Positions 17,008-23,937 of a stretch of DNA of 64,000 nt are shown here, piece by piece. The DNA lies in NCBI RefSeq assembly GCF_002257645.1, contig NZ_NQMO01000007.1:248001-312000 (forward strand). Direction: 5' to 3'. A program made the translations under genes and the position numbers. Origin of the DNA: Paenibacillus sp. XY044. GTDB taxonomy: Bacteria; Bacillota; Bacilli; Paenibacillales; Paenibacillaceae. Each line of letters starts with the position of its first letter. The first letter of the stretch is position 1. The notes below the pieces were generated by a model. It saw nothing but the letters and a program-made list of their open reading frames with translations. It did no database searches and was not told the origin of the DNA.

Positions 17008-18048
17008 ATGATTACTGCTAAAGCACGAGCTGTCGACGGTCCGGACAAACCGTTTCGAGCAGCTGAAATTGAACGGCGCGATCTTGATTCGCAGGATATT
17101 TTAATTGAAATTAAATATGCGGGAATTTGCCACTCCGACATCCATACGGCTCACGGCGAATGGGGACCTGTCAACTATCCGCTTGTACCTGGCCACGAGA
17201 TTGCAGGAATTGTCACGGCTGTCGGCCCCCATGTCACAAAATATAAGGTCGGTGACCGGGTAGGGGTTGGCTGCATGGTTGATTCCTGTGGCGAATGCGA
17301 GAACTGCCGTAAAGGGGAAGAACAATACTGCCTCAAAGGAAATGTCCCGACCTACGCTGGTGTTGACAAATACGGCGAACCAACTCAAGGCGGCTATTCT
17401 ACCCACATTGTCGTCACTGAGAACTTCGTCGTCAGAATTCCTGACAATATTGAGCTTGATGAAGCAGCGCCGTTGCTTTGCGCGGGTATTACGACCTACT
17501 CCCCGCTTAATCACTGGGGGGCCGGCCCAGGCAAAAAAGTAGCTGTGGTCGGTATGGGCGGTCTCGGGCATATGGCGGTCCAAATTGCGCATGCGATGGG
17601 TTCCGAGGTCACCGTTCTGTCCCAAACATTGAGTAAAAAAGACGATGGCATGCAATTGGGCGCAGACAACTACTACGCCACAAGCGATCCGGAAACTTTC
17701 GAAAAACTTGCCGGCCGCTTTGATCTGATTATTAACACGGTAAGTGCCAGTATCAATTTGGATGCTTATTTCTCCCTACTCACGCTGGACGGAACTTTGG
17801 TAAACGTCGGTGCCCCTGGGGAGCCGATGTCCCTAAATGTAATGTCCCTCATCGGACATCGCCGTTCATTTGCAGGTTCCATGATTGGAGGCATCCGCGA
17901 GACACAGGAAATGTTGGACTTCTGTGCAAAGCACAACATTGTTCCTAAAATCGAAGTGATATCGGCCGACCAGATTGACGAAGCCTACAGACGTGTATTA
18001 GCTTCGGATGTAAAATATAGATTCGTGATTGATATTAGCACAATGTAA
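17008..18048 (+). CDS. Zinc-dependent NAD(P) alcohol dehydrogenase (AdhA/YahK-like)
   Basis: 346 residues of the medium-chain dehydrogenase family. Catalytic zinc ligands C41 and H63-E64 are present, the structural zinc quartet is C94, C97, C100 and C108, and the Rossmann motif is V-G-M-G-G-L-G-H. The sequence is closest in type to the cinnamyl-alcohol/YahK-like aldehyde reductases. It should interconvert aldehydes and alcohols with NADP(H) in the cytoplasm. GGGAGG precedes the ATG. Its upstream region carries a MerR-type promoter with 19-bp spacer, so it is probably induced by an aldehyde. Confidence 0.93.
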   Translation: MITAKARAVDGPDKPFRAAEIERRDLDSQDILIEIKYAGICHSDIHTAHGEWGPVNYPLVPGHEIAGIVTAVGPHVTKYKVGDRVGVGCMVDSCGECENCRKGEEQYCLKGNVPTYAGVDKYGEPTQGGYSTHIVVTENFVVRIPDNIELDEAAPLLCAGITTYSPLNHWGAGPGKKVAVVGMGGLGHMAVQIAHAMGSEVTVLSQTLSKKDDGMQLGADNYYATSDPETFEKLAGRFDLIINTVSASINLDAYFSLLTLDGTLVNVGAPGEPMSLNVMSLIGHRRSFAGSMIGGIRETQEMLDFCAKHNIVPKIEVISADQIDEAYRRVLASDVKYRFVIDISTM

Positions 18049-18091
18049 GTTACGTGAAAGGTAATAAGTTTGCTATAAGTGATTACATTTT

Positions 18092-18125
18092 GAAGGTGCC
18101 CAAAAGCAAGTATTTGGGCACCTTC
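18092..18125 (+). terminator. Terminator of the alcohol dehydrogenase gene
   Basis: GAAGGTGCCCAAA and TTTGGGCACCTTC form a 13-bp perfect stem with an 8-base loop. No long T-run follows, so efficiency is uncertain. Confidence 0.65.
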
Positions 18126-18255
18126 GCTTCATTCTACTATATTGATGTTGGATAGCTCCTCCCCTCTCTCCGGGAGCAAAAAAAATCGTCAGTCAAACGG
18201 TACATTTCTTCACTTGTATTCATTTTATCCTGCTGTTTGTACATAGCATATACTC

Positions 18256-18274
18256 ATATCTTATAATAAGATAT
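18256..18274 (+). promoter_or_regulatory. LysR operator overlapping the lysR -10 box
   Basis: A perfect dyad ATATC-N9-GATAT with a TATAAT box at 18262-18267 inside it, upstream of the LysR gene. The same ATATC-N9-GATAT spacing recurs at 20601-20619 upstream of the MFS gene. Confidence 0.6.
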
Positions 18275-18329
18275 GCTTGATAAGCATTTCTGAACCCTGT
18301 GAAGTAAAAGACTTAAAGGAGGACTAAAG

Positions 18330-19217
18330 ATGGATGTTAGAGTTTTGCGTTATTTTCTTACGGTGGCAAGAGAAGGAAGCATGACGGGGGCGGCTAATTA
18401 TTTGCATGTTACACAGCCAACCTTGTCCAGACAATTAAAAGATCTTGAACACGAGCTAGGAAAAAAACTATTTATTCGCAGCAGCCACAGTATCCATCTC
18501 ACGGATGAAGGAATGCTTTTAAAACAGAGAGCGGAAGAAATCGTGAATATGGTCGATAAATTAGAGGCCGAATTTAGATCTATGGAAGAAACTATAAGCG
18601 GTGATGTATATATAGGCTGTGGAGAAACAGACGCCATGAAACAGATCGCACGGGCAGTAAGAGACCTGCAGTTAAGGTATCCAAATATACGGTATCACCT
18701 CTACAGCGGAAACGAAGATGAAGTGACTGAACGTCTTGATAAGGGACTGCTCGACTTTGGTGTATTAATCCAACCAGCAGATTTATCAAAATACAACTAC
18801 ATCAAAATCCCGGCCATGGATATTTGGGGCGTGGTAATGAGAGATGACAGTCCTCTTGCTGTTAAAGATACCATTCGAGCAGCAGATCTAATCAACGTTC
18901 CGCTGATCTGTTCACGACAGGCCATGAAACAAACGTACTTCAAAAATGAATTTGCGGATTGGTTTGGTGAAGATTTTGATAAATTAAACGTCGTAACCAC
19001 ATACAATCTTGCATATAATGCTGCCATTATGGTTGAAGAAGGCATTGGATATGCAATAACTCTTGATAAAATCGTGAACACGTCCAGCGACAGTAACCTT
19101 TGTTTTAGACCGCTTGAACCAAGGCTTGAGTCCGGCCTAAATATGGTATGGAAAAAGCATCAGGTCTTTTCGGCTGCTGCCGATATGTTTTTAAAAGAAA
19201 TTCAGGCTAAATTTTAA
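18330..19217 (+). CDS. LysR-family transcriptional regulator
   Basis: 295 residues. The N-terminal helix-turn-helix is clear (L-R-Y-F-L-T-V-A-R-E-G-S-M-T-G-A-A ... T-Q-P-T-L-S-R-Q-L-K-D-L-E). The effector domain spans about 90-290. AAAGGAGG precedes the ATG. It faces the MFS gene 19332-20498 in convergent orientation, and both have an ATATC-N9-GATAT dyad upstream, so it probably controls itself and that exporter. Effector unknown. Confidence 0.92.
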   Translation: MDVRVLRYFLTVAREGSMTGAANYLHVTQPTLSRQLKDLEHELGKKLFIRSSHSIHLTDEGMLLKQRAEEIVNMVDKLEAEFRSMEETISGDVYIGCGETDAMKQIARAVRDLQLRYPNIRYHLYSGNEDEVTERLDKGLLDFGVLIQPADLSKYNYIKIPAMDIWGVVMRDDSPLAVKDTIRAADLINVPLICSRQAMKQTYFKNEFADWFGEDFDKLNVVTTYNLAYNAAIMVEEGIGYAITLDKIVNTSSDSNLCFRPLEPRLESGLNMVWKKHQVFSAAADMFLKEIQAKF

Positions 19218-19243
19218 ATTTAGACCGAATTTTCTTTCTTATT

Positions 19244-19340
19244 TAGATAGAATGAACTAAAGAAATGAACCGTGTTATAGGCTCCAGTGAGCCGCTATTA
19301 CAGGAAGTTCAATGCAAATCTTTAGTTCAATCTATTTAGA
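19244..19340. repeat. GAACTAAAG palindromic repeat, long copy
   Basis: Left end begins TAGATAGAATGAACTAAAG (19244); right end is CTTTAGTTCAATCTATTTAGA (19320-19340), near-complementary. About 55 bases lie between the arms. The right arm supplies the TAG stop of the MFS gene (minus strand, 19332-19334). A 23-bp stretch of the left end is identical to the reverse complement of 41539-41561. Confidence 0.7.
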
Positions 19341-20498
19341 GAGTTGTTTTGCAGGACGATGCATGTGGTTTCTTAGTAAAATAAATACCAGCCCTAATGC
19401 CAAGGATAATACTCCCACTAATACGACATACGGTGTACCTAATTCCGAAATAAATATTCCACCTACAGCCGTACCCATGGTGGTTCCTAAGTTAACGGAG
19501 GATAAAAATAATCCATTGGCGAAATCAGGAGCTTCCGGAGCTGCGGACGTAATCCAATATTGATTAATATTAGATCCAATACCCGCCAATACTCCCCAAA
19601 CTAGAGTAATGATAGCCATAGGCAAAGTAAATTGGCCGAATAAGAATAAAATGATGTAAACGACTCCTAATGCAAAAGGAAAAGACACTACAGTTTTGAT
19701 GGCATCTTTAGTAAGTAACTTCCCAGCCACAATGTTTCCGATAATATTTGCCCCACCAAATATGACTAACATGATACTAATTGTTTTCCCAGAGGTATTC
19801 GTAACGGTTTTAAGATACTCAGCAAGATAACTGTATACCCCAAATACTGCCGAATTTAATAAAATAACAGCAGCAATGGAAAGCCAAGTCATTGGTTTTT
19901 TTAATACGCTTAGCTGTGCTCCGTAAGAAAGCCTTTCTTTAACAGGCATTGAAGGTAAAATAACTAACGTAGCCAGAAATACTATTGCGTTCACGATGGC
20001 GAAAAAGGCCATTGATATTTGGAACGAAACGGCACTAGCCAGAAAACTTGCGATGGGTACACCAAGTACCATGCCTGCAGATACGCCAATAAATACTTTT
20101 GAAACAGCTTTTGGGGCTTCTTCCTTGCGAACCGAGCTAGCTGCCATTGTAAAAGCTGCTGAAAAATAAATGGGTTGAAAAATGGCAGGAACCACACGCG
20201 CAATGATTGCAATAGCATAGTTTGATGTAAATATAGAGGCAATATTACCTAGAACGAAAATACCAAGCACAAGTAACATCGCCTTCTTGCGATTGATACC
20301 AGAAAAGAATAATGGCATCGTTGGACCGGATATGGAAACGGTTAGTGCGAAGAGACTTACCAGCCACCCGGCCTTAGATACACTGATATGAAAGTAATCG
20401 GCAATGTACGGCAAGATCCCTATAACCCCCATTTCCGTATTGATGATGCCGAATGCCCCTATGGTCAAAATAAATATAAGTAAGTTTCGTTTAGACAA
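19332..20498 (-). CDS. MFS transporter (drug:H+ antiporter-1 type)
   Basis: About 388 residues, 12 predicted helices; E in helix 1 (T-E-M-G-V-I-G-I-L-P-Y-I-A) is typical of YdhP/AraJ-like exporters. The usual start is a TTG at 20498: TAGGAG lies 8 bases before it, whereas the farther upstream TTG at 20519 has none. The stop codon lies inside the arm of a palindromic repeat. Upstream there is an ATATC-N9-GATAT dyad matching that of the LysR gene. Substrate unknown. Confidence 0.88.
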   Translation of the reverse strand: MSKRNLLIFILTIGAFGIINTEMGVIGILPYIADYFHISVSKAGWLVSLFALTVSISGPTMPLFFSGINRKKAMLLVLGIFVLGNIASIFTSNYAIAIIARVVPAIFQPIYFSAAFTMAASSVRKEEAPKAVSKVFIGVSAGMVLGVPIASFLASAVSFQISMAFFAIVNAIVFLATLVILPSMPVKERLSYGAQLSVLKKPMTWLSIAAVILLNSAVFGVYSYLAEYLKTVTNTSGKTISIMLVIFGGANIIGNIVAGKLLTKDAIKTVVSFPFALGVVYIILFLFGQFTLPMAIITLVWGVLAGIGSNINQYWITSAAPEAPDFANGLFLSSVNLGTTMGTAVGGIFISELGTPYVVLVGVLSLALGLVFILLRNHMHRPAKQLSK

Positions 20499-20600
20499 AA
20501 AAGCAACTCCTATCTTCAATGATTTACAGTTCGGCAGAACCGTCTTTCCTTGCTCTTCGTCATTTATTTTAATTGCTTTGTTTACATATTAAAAATACCT

Positions 20601-20619
20601 ATATCATATATATTGATAT
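20601..20619 (-). promoter_or_regulatory. Candidate LysR operator upstream of the MFS gene
   Basis: ATATC-N9-GATAT dyad, identical in half-sites and spacing to the one at 18256-18274. It lies about 100 bases before the MFS start. Confidence 0.5.
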
Positions 20620-20685
20620 GCGCAAAAGGCATTTCTTATCGCCCACATCTCGTATGCTTAGTGTGGTTAACCATATATAAAAATA

Positions 20686-20712
20686 ATAAAATCCGCAAAA
20701 TGCGGATTTTAT
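20686..20712 (-). terminator. Terminator of the Rieske gene
   Basis: ATAAAATCCGCA-aaa-TGCGGATTTTAT is a perfect 12-bp stem with A/T-rich outer ends, 50 bases after the Rieske gene's stop. Confidence 0.75.
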
Positions 20713-20761
20713 ACATTCTTCGATTCCGAATCGGGTGGAGCGCTCGCCTATCTATTGTACT

Positions 20762-22498
20762 TTATTCTTCTTCGAACAATTTCTCTCCGCGATGAAGCCG
20801 CCATGCAATTTTCGCCGTATGAGGCGTCTCCCGTGAAGTCGGAGCATGCGCTGCCAAATAACGGGTAATTGCAAGAATCAGCGTTTCGCGGGCTTTCTCA
20901 GCAAACGGTCCGGACTCGGAAGCCCAGCGGTCATATTCCGCCACGGCCCCCTCGTACATTTGGAAGGAGTGGAATTCCGCATCTTCACGAAGCAGCGCAT
21001 GGCCCAATACGTTGAAAAGAGGCCCCGGCTTTCCGCCGCTGCGCAAATAACGGATGACCCATGCCGCCGCCGGTGCAACTTGCTGCTGCTTATCGAGAAT
21101 TTCCAGCAGCTCCGTGGGCTGCGGCACTTCCTCAGGGGTGCTGATTGCCGGTCTCGGGGCAGCGGGAATGTTCAAAAACCGGTCGAGGTAAATGGTAGCC
21201 GCCGTATGGAAAATACCACGGACCAGCCAGGAATCTTCGGAACGGATCAAACCTTCATGAACGGCGTGAGCATGCGTAAAAGTATGTAATACCGATATCC
21301 AGTCTCCGAAATCGTTATGCGTATGGAAGCGGACGACCCGTTCTGCCGCAGCCAATACGGCAATTTGCGAGATGCGCGCCGGAGAGGCGCCGCCGAGCAA
21401 AGCCTCTTTTAACATGCGTATCGTTCGAAGCGGATCATCTCCGAGCAGCGCTTCAAGCAGCTCCTCGTCGTTAACCCCAGATCCCCCACTACCAGATGAA
21501 ACTCCCTTGTTGGACAGCTCCTCGAACGCTTCCTTCAACGGCTGAACCAAATTGACCGGAGATTGCCAGCTATGAAGCTCTTCACTACGCGTTGCGTTAC
21601 CAAACATCGGAACGAGCGAAGCGAGGACATATTTGCGCTGCTCGTGCCCGACATACTGCAAGCTCTCGAAAGCTTTATTATGGAAATCCAGCGTGTGACC
21701 GCCATTAATATAGAAATGGTCCGTCGCCGCCATGCTCATCATAGAGAATAACCGACTCTCATCCGCCTCCGCCAGCAGCGCGGTCAGAAGCACCCGTTCC
21801 GCGCCGCGCGTATCCCGAACCTCGATGCAATCGCGGTACCATTCTGTCAACCGTTCTACAGAGACTTCTGCATTCGGAAGCGCATCGAGAAAGAAGCGCG
21901 TACCGCTTCCGGCTGAGTCGCGCGCCGTGTGCAGCAACCCTTGAAACAACGCAAGAATCCGGCCTTGCTTATCAAGCTTTGGCAGGATGTTGGTCATCGC
22001 GGTCAAAATCGTTAATCCGGAGCCCCACCCTTGCCTGCGCTGTTTGACCCCAAATTCGATTCCGATCGCTGCGATTTCCGTCTCTGGAGCGCCTGCCTCC
22101 ATTAAACCGACGATAGCCTTAGCTATGACAAGACCGATATTTTGCTCAAGGCCGCTCAGAAGCCGGTCTTTATACAGTTGTACTTGATTGCCGTTCCGGG
22201 AACGCGGGTTGACCCAAATCAATCCGTCATGAATGGTTAAATCATGCACAGGAACATCGTCCGCCCATGGATCGAGCGTTCCCCCGCTGCATACGTCAAA
22301 CCGCGCATGATGCCAATGACATGTCAATATTCCGTTGCATAAACTTCCCATGTGAAGAGGAAAACCGAGGTGAGGGCAACGGTTGTCAAGCGCATGTACT
22401 TGATCCTCGTGATAAAATACGACAATGCCCCCCTTAATTAGCTTCGGTCCTTGCTCTCGAATTTCTTCAACCGAACCAGCCGAAATCCAACCATTCAT
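20762..22498 (-). CDS. Rieske [2Fe-2S] protein with a long uncharacterised C-terminal region
   Basis: 578 residues. The first ~100 residues form a Rieske domain: C41-P-H43 and C60-x2-H63 are the cluster ligands, as C-P-H-L-G-F and C-H-W-H-H. The remaining ~480 residues are mostly helical, rich in Ala, Leu and Glu, with many histidines (for example T-H-A-H-A-V-H and H-T-H-N-D-F); no catalytic domain of a ring-hydroxylating oxygenase (2-His-1-carboxylate) was recognised. No signal peptide. TTGGAGG precedes the ATG. It stands alone, with a perfect AT-rich dyad upstream (22562-22589). Electron transfer or redox sensing is plausible; the reaction is unknown. Confidence 0.85.
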   Translation of the reverse strand: MNGWISAGSVEEIREQGPKLIKGGIVVFYHEDQVHALDNRCPHLGFPLHMGSLCNGILTCHWHHARFDVCSGGTLDPWADDVPVHDLTIHDGLIWVNPRSRNGNQVQLYKDRLLSGLEQNIGLVIAKAIVGLMEAGAPETEIAAIGIEFGVKQRRQGWGSGLTILTAMTNILPKLDKQGRILALFQGLLHTARDSAGSGTRFFLDALPNAEVSVERLTEWYRDCIEVRDTRGAERVLLTALLAEADESRLFSMMSMAATDHFYINGGHTLDFHNKAFESLQYVGHEQRKYVLASLVPMFGNATRSEELHSWQSPVNLVQPLKEAFEELSNKGVSSGSGGSGVNDEELLEALLGDDPLRTIRMLKEALLGGASPARISQIAVLAAAERVVRFHTHNDFGDWISVLHTFTHAHAVHEGLIRSEDSWLVRGIFHTAATIYLDRFLNIPAAPRPAISTPEEVPQPTELLEILDKQQQVAPAAAWVIRYLRSGGKPGPLFNVLGHALLREDAEFHSFQMYEGAVAEYDRWASESGPFAEKARETLILAITRYLAAHAPTSRETPHTAKIAWRLHRGEKLFEEE

Positions 22499-22561
22499 GA
22501 AAACGCCTCCAATTTTGAATAGTAAATGTTTTCCTTGTTTACAGATTATCTTATTTTAAAT

Positions 22562-22589
22562 ACTTTTTAAATATGTATGTTTAAAAAGT
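22562..22589. promoter_or_regulatory. Perfect dyad upstream of the Rieske gene
   Basis: ACTTTTTAAA-N8-TTTAAAAAGT, 10-bp perfect arms, about 65 bases before the Rieske ATG. It is a candidate operator for an unidentified regulator. Confidence 0.4.
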
Positions 22590-22659
22590 GTTATAGTTAA
22601 CCGTTTAAGTTGTTGTCATTTTCGGCTAACGAAATAAGTTCTTGTCCTCCGGTGTTAGC

Positions 22660-22726
22660 ATGAACATATATCGTTGAAACAAAAAAAGCCGTATCTATGC
22701 GGCTTTTCAACGAGTATGTTCTTGTC
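22660..22726 (-). repeat. Palindromic terminator repeat, copy B
   Basis: Core from TGAACATATATCGTTGAA to TTCAACGAGTATGTTCTTGTC, with hairpin AAGCCGCA-tagat-aCGGCTT and seven T on the minus strand. An extra GTTCTTGTC arm lies at 22638-22646. It is 3' of the minus-strand operon that ends at 23090. Confidence 0.75.
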
Positions 22727-22892
22727 GCCATTCACCTAATTGGTCGGCTAATTGAATCCGGATGCGGCGGAGGATGCGACGTCCTCTCCATCATGGTCCT
22801 CATCGGCTTTGGCATCGGGTATCCGATCCGTCGCGGCGACGGTCGTTGTCGGCTACAGTCGGCCGTCATCACCAATGCAGACGTTGTCGGGT

Positions 22893-22938
22893 AAAGGGGA
22901 TATTTGTGTCATTGACTTCTGACGCAAATATCCCCTTT
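22893..22938. terminator. Hairpin 3' of the hydrolase/GH95 operon
   Basis: AAAGGGGATATTTG and CAAATATCCCCTTT form a 14-bp stem with an inner TCA/TGA pairing. It lies 152 bases beyond the hydrolase stop and may terminate the long minus-strand operon. Confidence 0.65.
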
Positions 22939-23089
22939 AGATCCATCATCGGCGCTATCACAACTCTGGCGGTTGGATCGATAAAAATAAAAAATAGTCC
23001 CAAGAAATGTCCCGAGGCACCACAAGTTCACACTTGGCGGTTGGCCGGTCAACATCCGCTCCCATCATCCTTATACGGATTATAGGCAG

Positions 23090-23845
23090 CTACCTGTCAT
23101 GCTTCATTATAAAATCCACGATCGGCTTGGGATCCGGCAGTCCGTGGGGGTGGTGCCCGCACCCTTCCTTGCCGAACACAGTGATAATGTCGCTCTTGTC
23201 GTGGTTATCGTAGAAGTCAGCCAGGAGTTTGCCGTTTTCCTCATACGGGACGCTGGTGTCGCTGTCGCCGTAGAGCAGCACCACCGGGATGTTGTGCTCG
23301 GCAAGCGTGCCCATTTTGTCCATGGGATGGCCGCGGAAGCTTAGCATCTCCGACGCAGTCAGGCCGAGCGCGTCCAAAACTTCCTTTACCGTCTCCTCGC
23401 TCCTAGTGGGCTTGTTGTAGCCGAGCGGGGCGCTCAACAAATTCATGGCCGGCGCGTCGAGGTAGAGCACCGACACGTAGTCAGGGTACAGGTGGGCGAA
23501 ATTTACCGAGGTCACGCCGCCCGCGCTCATGCCGATTGTCACGAACCGGCGGGACAGGCCGTATTCTTCAGCCAGGAAATCCACAAAATCTCGACGCATA
23601 TGCTGATCATCGTCGGTTCCCCACCGGTTGCTGTTCTTTATGTAGGAGAGGTGGTAGCCGTGCTCGACGAGCGAAATCGCAGTGTTGGGGAAGGCGCCGA
23701 AATACTCCATGTACATAACCATTTTGCCGCCGTCTGGCTTGCCTGAGCGCGTTTTAGGCTGTATAAGGATGCACTCGCGTCCTTTAAACGTGAAATCCAG
23801 CCGGGTGAAGCCCTCCCATTCAGATTCTTTAACTTCTGCCGACAT
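23090..23845 (-). CDS. Alpha/beta hydrolase (esterase/peptidase-like)
   Basis: 252 residues. The nucleophile elbow is G-M-S-A-G-G, the acid is probably in L-L-Y-G-D-S-D-T-S-V-P, and the histidine in G-C-G-H-H-P-H-G. The frame stays open upstream to 24148, but that stretch overlaps the GH95 gene and has no ribosome site; AAAGGA lies 8 bases before the ATG at 23845. Base composition is richer in G+C than most neighbours. It follows GH95 by 92 bases, so it may deacetylate or de-esterify the released sugar. Confidence 0.8.
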   Translation of the reverse strand: MSAEVKESEWEGFTRLDFTFKGRECILIQPKTRSGKPDGGKMVMYMEYFGAFPNTAISLVEHGYHLSYIKNSNRWGTDDDQHMRRDFVDFLAEEYGLSRRFVTIGMSAGGVTSVNFAHLYPDYVSVLYLDAPAMNLLSAPLGYNKPTRSEETVKEVLDALGLTASEMLSFRGHPMDKMGTLAEHNIPVVLLYGDSDTSVPYEENGKLLADFYDNHDKSDIITVFGKEGCGHHPHGLPDPKPIVDFIMKHDR

Positions 23846-23937
23846 ATGAACCATCCTTTCTGTCCGTGGTGTTGTTGATATGAGTATGTTACACTTGGGG
23901 ATTATTTCCTCAGCGCAGTTTTTGTATAGCACCGTTC

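Larger units (their letters stand above)
22499..23089. other. Gene-free stretch with dyad, repeat and hairpin
   Basis: 591 bases between the Rieske start and the alpha/beta hydrolase stop. It holds a perfect dyad at 22562-22589, palindromic repeat copy B (22660-22726) and a hairpin at 22893-22938. A 65-codon open frame at 22697-22894 lacks a ribosome site and family resemblance and is not called. Confidence 0.6.

Noticed and set aside
22697..22894. 65-codon plus-strand frame
   Set aside because: Begins inside palindromic repeat copy B, no ribosome site, no recognisable family.
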